A stretch of 64,000 bases of DNA from Chitinophaga jiangningensis (GTDB taxonomy: Bacteria; Bacteroidota; Bacteroidia; Chitinophagales; Chitinophagaceae), in contig NZ_FRBL01000002.1 in NCBI RefSeq assembly GCF_900142605.1, positions 682,001 through 746,000 of the forward strand, given 5' to 3'. The notes beneath the pieces were generated by a model. That model ran no database searches and was not told the origin of the DNA. It was given only the letters and a program-made list of their open reading frames with translations. Positions 17,228 through 27,200 of this stretch are shown here, piece after piece (positions within the stretch are counted from its first letter, which is position 1; each line of letters starts with the position of its first letter). The position numbers were made by a program, and so were the translations under genes.

Positions 17228-18247
17228 TTAGAAGTAACGGGGGCTGGTTACCCTTGGTCGTTTTCCGGTGAACAAATAGCCGATGGACAGCTCATGTGAA
17301 CCACTCTGGTAAGAAGCCATTTTACTGATGGTGAGATCATATGCATAGCCTATTCTTAACTGCTGGGTTACATTAAACTGTACGATAGCACTTGCCGCAT
17401 CCAGTTGCTCCAGGTTTTTATCCAGTGCAGGTTTGCTCCATAATTTCACACCGGTGCGGTAGGAACCACCTACCCACAATCTGTCAGCAATCAGGAATAG
17501 TGCAGTGAGGTCCACATTGGTAGGCCCTTTGAAATCTTCTTTAATGAGAATGGAAGGTTTCAGTTTGAGGTTATCAGAGAAATTGAACATCACTCCGGCA
17601 TTCACATACAGGTGCTGGGTTTTTCGGATGGTTTTATACTGGTATCCTTTCCAGTAGTACCTGGAAGCATCCGTGTACAGGGAGAATAAGTCCATCACGG
17701 AAGCACCCACGTACCAGGTGGGGGTATAATAGTAGATCCCGAAGCGTGCATCAGGCACCCACGTAGAAGCCCGGCCCATGGGGATGCTCGGGTCATTGTC
17801 GTCATTATAGACCAGGACCGAACCATCAATGGCGTATTGGGTAACGCCGGCGCCTATACCGAAACATAATCTTTTGTCGCCATCTTCATTTACCGGAATA
17901 CGGTAGGAGTACATACCATAAATAGAGGTCGCATCCTGGGGGCCTAGTTTATCATACATGATTTGCGCTCCCAGCCCCACTCTGGCATCCCGGGAAGAAT
18001 TGAGTGCGCCATCCACGGAAACACCGCCTGTTTGCGGGCCGCCGGGAAAGCTCACCCACTGCTTGCGGTAAATGGCGTTAGCAAACAAGTCTTCCTTGTA
18101 GCCTGCATATGCGGGGTTAACGGCAAGCATATTAAATACATATTGACTAAACTGAAGATTTTGCTGCGCAGCGGTATTATTGGGCCACAGATACACTGAA
18201 GCGTATAGTACCACTGCACTCAGTCCCTTAATTAGACTTCTTCCCAT
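17228..18247 (-). CDS. PorP/SprF-family type IX secretion membrane protein
   Basis: The 339-residue protein has a signal peptide and begins its mature part with QQNLQFSQYVFNMLAVNPAYAGYKE, the hallmark of PorP/SprF proteins. The rest is a predicted outer-membrane beta barrel ending in an aromatic residue (SPRYF). In Flavobacterium johnsoniae SprF is needed to secrete the adhesin SprB, and family members tend to be encoded right after their type B substrate. Here it follows the giant adhesin gene by 31 bases, so it is very probably the dedicated export or anchoring partner of that protein. Confidence 0.93.
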   Translation of the reverse strand: MGRSLIKGLSAVVLYASVYLWPNNTAAQQNLQFSQYVFNMLAVNPAYAGYKEDLFANAIYRKQWVSFPGGPQTGGVSVDGALNSSRDARVGLGAQIMYDKLGPQDATSIYGMYSYRIPVNEDGDKRLCFGIGAGVTQYAIDGSVLVYNDDNDPSIPMGRASTWVPDARFGIYYYTPTWYVGASVMDLFSLYTDASRYYWKGYQYKTIRKTQHLYVNAGVMFNFSDNLKLKPSILIKEDFKGPTNVDLTALFLIADRLWVGGSYRTGVKLWSKPALDKNLEQLDAASAIVQFNVTQQLRIGYAYDLTISKMASYQSGSHELSIGYLFTGKRPRVTSPRYF

Positions 18248-18278
18248 AGGAGTTTCATTTTTATGCCAATAGTAATCT

Positions 18279-21200
18279 TTAACGAATCAATTCAATCCAA
18301 CCTTTGTATTCACGTATACCAGTTGTTGGAGCGTTTAATTTCAGAATATAGAAATAGGTGCCTTCATTGAGGTCATTGCCATTCCACTTGTTATCATAGT
18401 CCTTGCTCTGGTATACCTGATTACCCCACCTGTTGTAGATGTATACAGACGATCCAGGGTATCTGCTCAGTCCTGTAATAAACCAGGTATCGTTTTTACC
18501 ATCTCCATTTGGTGTGATCACATTCGGGATGAAGATGTCTTCCCCGGTGACAGGCACACGTGCTATGGTAAACGTATTATCCGAAAGATCTATGTCTGTT
18601 TCATCACCAGTTACGGTAGCCGTGTTACCTACATCCCCACCATTGATCAGTTTAACCGTAAACGTGAGTGTTTCGGTGGTGCCGCTTGGCATTTCCGGAA
18701 TTGCCCAGATAATGTTGCCAGCGTTTTGATCGAATGTAGCGGCGCCCTTACTTGCGTTGAAGCTCAGCGGCGCGCCCAGCATGCTTTCCAGGTGATCAGT
18801 CATGATAACGTTATGGGCTGTATCAGGGCCGTTATTAGTGACGTTAACCGTAAACTCAAGCGTTTGGCCCACCTTCAACGGCAATGCCGTATTAAATAGT
18901 TTTGTCACTTTGAGGTTTGCATAACGATCACTGTCTACAATTAACACAGAAGTATCCGGAATTGTTACGTCAGGTGGACCAGTTATTACGGCCACATTTC
19001 TGATCTGCCCACTACCGGTTACCGTAGCGTTGTAACTCCAGTTCAGTGTTTCATGTGCGTTCAGCAGGCCGATGTTCCAGGTGAGCACCCCATTGCTGAG
19101 CGTAGCGGTGCCACGTGGCGGATTGGTGTAAACAGGATTTCCCAATACGGAGGATGGCGGTAAAGTATCCACCACCACTACCGGGTTCACACCTGCTTCA
19201 CCGTTATTGGTGGCCGACAGGGTGTAGGTTACCTGATCCCCGATCTTATAAGGTCCTGCCGGACTGATGGATTTATTCACATCCAGTTGTGCCTTTGGAA
19301 GTACCCTGGTAACAACAGTCTGGCTCGTATTGTTGGAACTATCTGCATCCGGCATACCGGTAGGGGTATTTACCACGGCAGTATTATTCAGGGTTCCGGG
19401 CTGCTGGGCTATGCCAGTGATGCGCAGCACTGCCTGTGCGCCTGCCGGGAATGTCCCCAGTATTGCCCCGGCCGCACCATTGGTGATGCCCACCTGCACA
19501 TTAGCGGCTCCGCCGGCGGTACTTACCACCGAAATGGCTGGCTGCAGCAGGGCGGTTGGCAGCACATCCTGCACTACTGCACCGTTTGCGTTTGACGGGC
19601 CATTATTGGTAACCGTGAGCTGGTAGGTAATCAGCTGATTAACGTATACCTGCGGCGTACCGGTTTTGGTGATGGCCAGGTCGGCGCGACTACCAATGAT
19701 ACTAAACACCGCATTGGATTCCACCGTAGTAGCGGCGGTATGTACACGGGCTATATTCACTACCGTACCAGCGGCGGCATCCTGCCTTACCGTACCTCTG
19801 ATCACCACTTGTATACTGCTGGAATCCGTTCCCGGAATGGTACCTGTAATGCTTACCTGATTGCCGCTTCCGGTGGCACCGGCAGTAATTGTAGCGCTGC
19901 GGCTGGCAGTAGCCGTCCAAGTTACATTGGTGAGCACCGTTGGTATGGAGTCCGAAATATTTGCATTTATTGCAGGACTGAGGCCAGTGTTATTCACCGT
20001 TACCACGTAGGTCACCTGGCCGCCTCTCGTCATGGCAGCAGGACCCGTTTTGGTGATATGCAGCTGCTGATCCACCACGATGGTACTGTTTACCGTAGAG
20101 GATTTAGGCGTGGCTTCCGGCTCAGATGGTGTTACCGTAGCGGTGTTTACAATATTACCCGTAGCTGATGGATCTACTGTGCCCTGCACGGCAATCACAA
20201 TATTATTACCTGCGCCGGTTGGTATATTACCATTCAGGGAGATGTTATTGCCGCTACCGTTAGTGGCACCGGTGATGGATGCCCTGCCGTTATAGGTAGC
20301 CAGCCACAGTACATTCGTTAAGACAGATGGTACCACATCGGTAATATTCAGGTTCACAGCATCGCTTAAGCTGGTATTGGAAACGGTGATGGTATAGAAC
20401 ACCTGCTGGCCGGCAATAGCCCTGGTAGGTCCTACCTTGGCGATAGTGAGTACCGGCACTGCGGTAACTACCGTTTCCACCAACTGCGAGGAATCTGTTT
20501 TACCTGTTTCTGCAGGGGTGATGGTAGCCATATTGCGGATGGTATCCCTGAAGGCAGGGTTTACACTACCATTTACGGTGATGGTAATATTATTACCCGC
20601 ACCCGGCGGTATATTCACATGCATGGCCACCGTATTACCAGTACCGTTAGCACCATCGATGATGCTGGCAGCACCACCGGCTACGGCGGTCCATGTAACG
20701 TTTTGGATAGCTGCCGGCACCATGTCGCGGATCAGCGCATTCTGCGCATTACTTGGGCCTGAGTTCACCGCTGTAATGGTATAACTGATAGGCTGTCCGG
20801 ATTCTATGGTGGATGGCCCGGATTTCACGATATCCAGTCCGGGGTTCAACACCACCAGCGTATTTACCACGGAAGTATCACCGGTGCCTGTTGGCTCGGA
20901 CGGTGTTACCCTGCCTACGTTACTGATAGTACCTGCAAATGTGGAATCAATTTTACCAGTGATGCTGATGAGGATACTGCCCTTCGCCCGGATGTTTGCA
21001 GTGATGGCCACATTATTACCTGCACCTGTACCGCCGCTTATGATGCTGGTAGCATCTTTGGTCACTACCTGGGAACTCCAGGTAACGCCTGTAAGTGCGG
21101 CCGGCACCACATCCGTGATAGAGGCATTCAGCGCATCGCTGATTCCCTGGTTAGTAACGAGCAGCTGGTAACTAATTTGCTGACCTGCATCGGCTACGGC

Positions 21201-24200
21201 AGGCCCACTCTTACGAATGGTGAGCAGTGGTTTGCTCTCAATCAACGTAACTACTTCCGGAGATACCACCGGTGTATTAACACCATCATCCGGAGGTGTG
21301 GCGGTAGCGGTATTTCTGATGGTGCCGGTAGCATTGGCAGCTATTGTTCCGGTAACGGTAACCACTACATCAGCGGTGCCGCCAGCCGGGATATCAGCGT
21401 TTACAAGGATTTGTGGCGTAGTTCCGGAACCGCCGCTGTTGATGGTAGCCCCGTTGGATGCTACGGCTGTCCAGCTGAGGTTAGTGAGGCGACTATCTAT
21501 CGTATCACTGATCACGATTCCGGCGCTGTTGCTCGGACCATTATTAGTAGCCCGGATAGTGTAAGTCATGCTTTCGCCGGCAGTTACCTTAGCCGGGCCG
21601 CTCTTATTGATGTCCAATATGGTGAGTCGGCGTACATGCGTAATAAGCGTATCGGTAATTGCCGGTATGCTGGCGTTGCCTGCGGATACCACGTTGGTGA
21701 TGTCACCGTTAAATGCCGGATCGATAAATCCTGCTACGGCTACCACCGCGAGATTCTGATCTCCCGCAGGGATATCAACAGTAGTATTAACATTGCCGGT
21801 ACCGGAGAACGGACCGGTAACACTGGCGGCGCCCTGTACCAGCACGTTCCAGGATACATTGGTAATCATTGGCGGAATCACATCGGCGATATTAACGCCG
21901 ATGGCATCCGAAGGCCCTTCATTACCGATAGTGAGCGTGTAAGCGATGGTGTTACCCGCCACAGCATTTTGCGGACCTCCTTTATTTACCGTAACACCAT
22001 ATTCCTTGGTGATGGTGGTATTGGTTACGCTACCATTATTGGCAGGATTTGCATCTACCAGTACACTTTCCAGTGCGGTAGCAGTATTAATAATGCTGCC
22101 TACGGTAGTAGCCCCATCTACGACACCATTGATGCGGAAGGTGATGAAGTTACCGCTGCCGGCAGCAATTTTCGCCGGCAGGTCGATCAGGTTGCCGCTG
22201 CTATCGATACGCACACTATCCATGATGGAGGCGTTGCCGGTAGCAATGGCCGTCCATGTAACTTTGGTCACCACTGGCGGAATCACATCCTGTATACGGA
22301 TGTTATCCGCATTGCGCGGACCACTGTTAAATACCTGTAAGATGAAGTTGACCGCCTGACCTGCTACTACTGTTGAAGGCGCATTTTTCACGATGCGCAC
22401 ATCCACAGAGTTATTCACTGCGGTAACCACGGAAGTTTCTTTATGTGAACCGGCTGTTACGGAGGCGGTGTTGGTGATGGTGGTACCTGCTGTGTTGAGG
22501 ATGACACCATATATATCTATTACAATTGAGTTATTACCCACCGGAATATCTCCTGTGGTAGAGATACTATTGGTAGCCCCGGAAGTAGCGCCGGTAATGG
22601 TAGCAGTACCGGTGCCGGTGGCCGTCCAGTTGTATACGCCAACAGTGGCTGGCACATTATCCACCACCAGAGCATTGGTAATATTACCTGAACCGCCATT
22701 AGTAACGACTACCGTATAGTGAATAGTATCCCCGATATTAGCCACCGCAGGGCCAGACTTAGCGATGCGCACCACCGGATCATTATCAATGGAGGCGACC
22801 ACAGTGCTGGTGTTGTTCGCGGTGATTGGATCTATAATACCTGCTGGTGCAGTTACAGTGGCTGTATTGGTTAATGTGGCGCCATTCGACATTGAAGGGT
22901 CAACGACACCATTTATAGTGACGGTTATATAACTGCCATCCGCCGGCATATCTGCTGTAAGGTTTACATTTCCTGAGCCAGTGGTTGGGGAGAGATTTGA
23001 GATATTTCCTACAGCGGTGGCTGTCCAGGTAGGATTGAGGATGGTTGCCGGCAACACATCGGATATACTTACCCCTGCTGCATTGGTTGGGCCAAAGTTC
23101 TGAATACGCAAACTATACTGGATAGGCTGTCCGACTGCACCACTGGAAGGACCTGATTTCACGATCCGCAGATCCGCTTCGCGTGTAATCGCTGTGGATA
23201 CTGTAGCCGTATCACCAGAAGGCAGTATGCCTGCCGGATTAAGGACAGCAGCAGTATTCACAAGGGTGGTACCGGTAAAGTTTGGATCTACCGTACCATT
23301 TACCACTATCACCACTTTAGCACCCGTGGTATCCGGAATATCTGCGGTAAGCGCAATATTACCGGTACCGGTGTTACCTGCAGTGATTGATGCACCGTTT
23401 ACTGCCGTGGCTGTCCAGGTAGCATTAAGGATGCCCGCAGGTATCACATCCGTAATGGTAACATTCTTAGCGTTGCTTGGGCCGCTGTTCACCGCTTCGA
23501 TCGTGTATTGGATCGGGTTACCCGCCGCTACTGTTGGTGGCCCCGCTTTGCTGATTTCCAGTCGTGCCTGTTTGGTCACCGTGGTTTGCACGATGGACCT
23601 GGCGGTATCGGCGCCGGCTTCTGCCGGGAATATCCAGGAGGTATTATCTATCGTACCTTCAAAGTCAGGGTTCACCCTTCCTTCTACGAGTACTATCACA
23701 CCGTTTGCACCACCTACAGGAATATCCGCATTAACATCGATGATATTACCTGTACCGCTGGCGCCGGTGAGCACGGTAGCTTCACCGGAGGCTACTGCAC
23801 CCCATCTGATAACGGAGACATTTGCCGGTACGGTATCACGGATCATGGCACCGCGTGCATCACTCGGGCCGATGTTAATAGCCCGGAAGCCATAGATGAT
23901 GTGGCTTCCTGCATATGCGCCTGAAGGTGCTGCTTTGGTAATCAGCAACCCTGGTTTGCGGTTAATGGTAGTAATAACTGTATCCGCATTTACCGGCGGG
24001 ATGCCTGGCTCTGACGGCGTAGCTACCGCCGTATTAGATATGGATGTAGCAGTGCTTTCACCGGGAATGGTACCGGTTACCACTATATTCACGGCACCAC
24101 TGTCGGCCGGTACATTGGCTAATACCCGCAGGGCATTCCCTGTGCCGCTATTACCGCTCGTAATGAATGCCGGAGCGGTGGCAGTAGCTGTCCATGTCAC

Positions 24201-27200
24201 ATTGGTAAGCTCAGCAGGAATCGCATCAGTAATTTCCGTGTTGGAAGAGTTGGATGGACCCAGGTTGGTAACGGTGAGGTTATACGTAATTGTCTGGCCA
24301 GCGTTAGCGATAGCCGGACCGGATTTACGGATACGGATTTTCGGTTCCTGGGTAACGGTAGTAGTTACCGGTTGAGCTCCTGCTGGTGTGGTACCTGGTT
24401 CTGCCGGGAAGGCACTGGCACCATTGGTAAATGAACCTGCGAAGGCAGGATTTACCTGGCCTACAATGGTAATCACAATACTATTACCAGTTCCTGCCGG
24501 AATATTACCCGCCACACTGAGCGTGTTGCCGGTACCGGTAGCATTGTTGGTTACCTGTGCCGCACCGGTGGCCACTGCCTGCCAGGTTGGATTGAGCACC
24601 GGAACAGGTATGTCATCTGTAATCAACAGGTTGTCGGCATTAGACAAACTGGTGTTGGTAACGGTAAGCGTATACACTATTTTTTCACCGGCCGACAAAG
24701 TAGCCGGGCCCGATTTGGAAATCGCCACCACCGGGATTTTGCGGATCCTTACAGCTTTGGTGGCACTTACCGGTGGTACCTGCTCTGTTGGCGTGGCGTA
24801 TACGGTGTTAGTGGTCGACGCTTCCACAGCAGGATTGGTTTTCCCTTTTACCGTAATGGTGATTTTATTAGCGGCACCGGCTGGAATATTAGCGGTAATA
24901 CGAATGATATTACCGGTACCGCTGCCGCCGGTCAACACTGCTGCTGCCCCCTGTACGCTGGTGGTCCAGGAAGGATTGAGGATGGCAGCAGGAATGGTAT
25001 CAGTGATCACTGTTCCCAGGGCATTGCTCACGCCCAGGTTAGCTACTTCAATTGTGTAGGTTAAGCTGTCGCCAGCCAGCACCTGGTCCACCGCAGCTTT
25101 GGTGACGGAGAGTCGCGGCAGGCGCTGTACCACCGTAACCTTGGTAGCAGTATCTCCTGTGCTGCCAGGTTCTGATGGTGTTACAATGGCATTATTCACC
25201 AGGTTACCATTGTAAGAAGCTGAGACGGTTCCTGTAACATTAATGCGGATAGCATTCAGCGTGCCCGCTGCGATATCGCCGGTAACAGTGATATTGTTTC
25301 CGGAGCCACTGGCACCAGTGAGTACACTGGCATTACCTGTGGCATTGGCCACCCAGGTAACGTTCTGGATATCTGCCGGCACGGCATCGGCGATGGTAAC
25401 ACCGCGTGCATTACTCGGACCATTGTTGGTGGCAAAGATGGTGTAGGTAATGGTATTACCTGCCTGTATAGTATCCACACCTGTTTTAGTAATAGCCAGG
25501 TTGGCCTGTGCTGCAATGATGGTAGTTACCTGATTGGAGTTAACAGGCTGAATACCCACTTCCGAAGGTGTGACCACCGCCGAATTTATGATCGGATTGA
25601 GGGTGGTTGGCTGTACATAACTGTTGATCAGTATCCTAACGGTGGCGCCTACATTTAGATTTGCGGTAACAGCTACATTATTTCCTGAACCGGTAGCACC
25701 ACTAACAATATTTGCCGTACCATCTGCCACAGTTGCTGCCCAGGTTACATTATATAAGGAGGAAGGTACCTGATCGGCAATGTTGGTATTGGTGGAATTA
25801 CTAGGACCCGTATTGGTTACATCCAGGACATAGGCAACCTGACCGCCTGCCACAGCAGTGGCAGGACCACTTTTCACAGCCGTGAAATTCACATCTTTCA
25901 ACACCAGGGCATTATCATCGTCCGACACAGGATTTACTCCGGGTTCTGCAGGTGTGGCTGTACCAATATTTGAAAGCCTTCCGCTAAACGATGGATCTAC
26001 AGTGCCTTTAATATGAATCAGCACGATGTTGGAATTACCTGCAGGTATATCAGCAGTTACGCTTAATGCATTACCGCTGCCGCTAGCACCGGAACTGATG
26101 GTGGCTGCGCCCTGTGCCTCCGTAGTCCAGGTGGGATTTAAAATCTGAGCCGGGATGGCGTCCGTAATAACCGTACCCACAGCGTTACTGGGGCCATTAT
26201 TATTTACCTGGATCACATATTCCACCGGCTTACCTGCTATCAAAACAATATTTCCCACATGGTTTTTCTGAATCAGTAAACCTGGAGAACTACTAATCAG
26301 TGTGGTGGTAATGTTGGATGGAATAGGATCCACGTCTTCTGTAAGTGTTGCAATTGCTTCATTGGTGATATGATCCGTAGCATCTGCGGCAACGGTACCA
26401 TGAATGGAGATATATACTTTACCTGTATCGCCGGCAGGCATGCTGGCAGTTACGCTCACATTATTGCCTGTGCCGGTGGCGCCGGCGCTGATGGTAGCGC
26501 GCCCCGTAGCAACGGCAGTCCAGCTGACGTTGGTTACTTTCTGGGAAACAACATCGGAGATAACGGTATTCACGGCATCTCCCAAGCTGAAATTATACAC
26601 CGTAACGCCGAAAGCAATAGCGTCACCAGCCACAGCAGTTGCCGGGGCCGACTTCACATTACTCAGGTACGGACGACGTACAACCGGCACCGTGATAGTG
26701 CTGGTAGCACCATTATCATCCGGCACATCCGGTGATACCGCTACAGCTGTGTTGGTAATATCGCCGTTAAGGGAGGATGACAAATCTCCTTTCACTACAA
26801 TTACCACACTTGCATTTTGCGTAGGTATATCTGCAGTAATATCAATATTGGTAAGCGTAGAATTATTGGTAACGATCCTCGCCGCACCTGTAGTACTTAC
26901 ATCTACACTGGTAGCGATAAAGGTGGATGGCAACAGGTCAGTAATGCGTACATTGGTTGCATTGCTCGGACCTACATTCGTTACTACTATGTGATAGTCG
27001 AAATCCTGACCAGCCAGGTAAGGTCCATTCTGCTGAACGGTTTTTACTATCTGAATATCCGCTTTGCTGATGTAGTTGATCACAACGGTATCCGTGCTTG
27101 GCGGGCAAATGCCATTGGCCACGCTCCACACCAGGGTGGCACTACTGTTAGCAGGAATGGTAACTGTGGTATTAGCCGCAGCCGTATTCGCCACGGATGC

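Noticed and set aside
21177..22340. Plus-strand frame of 387 codons, and many others antisense to the giant adhesin
   Set aside because: They arise from the repetitive, Thr/Asn/Gly-rich codons of the DUF11 repeats on the other strand; the proteins are repetitive and without recognisable domains.
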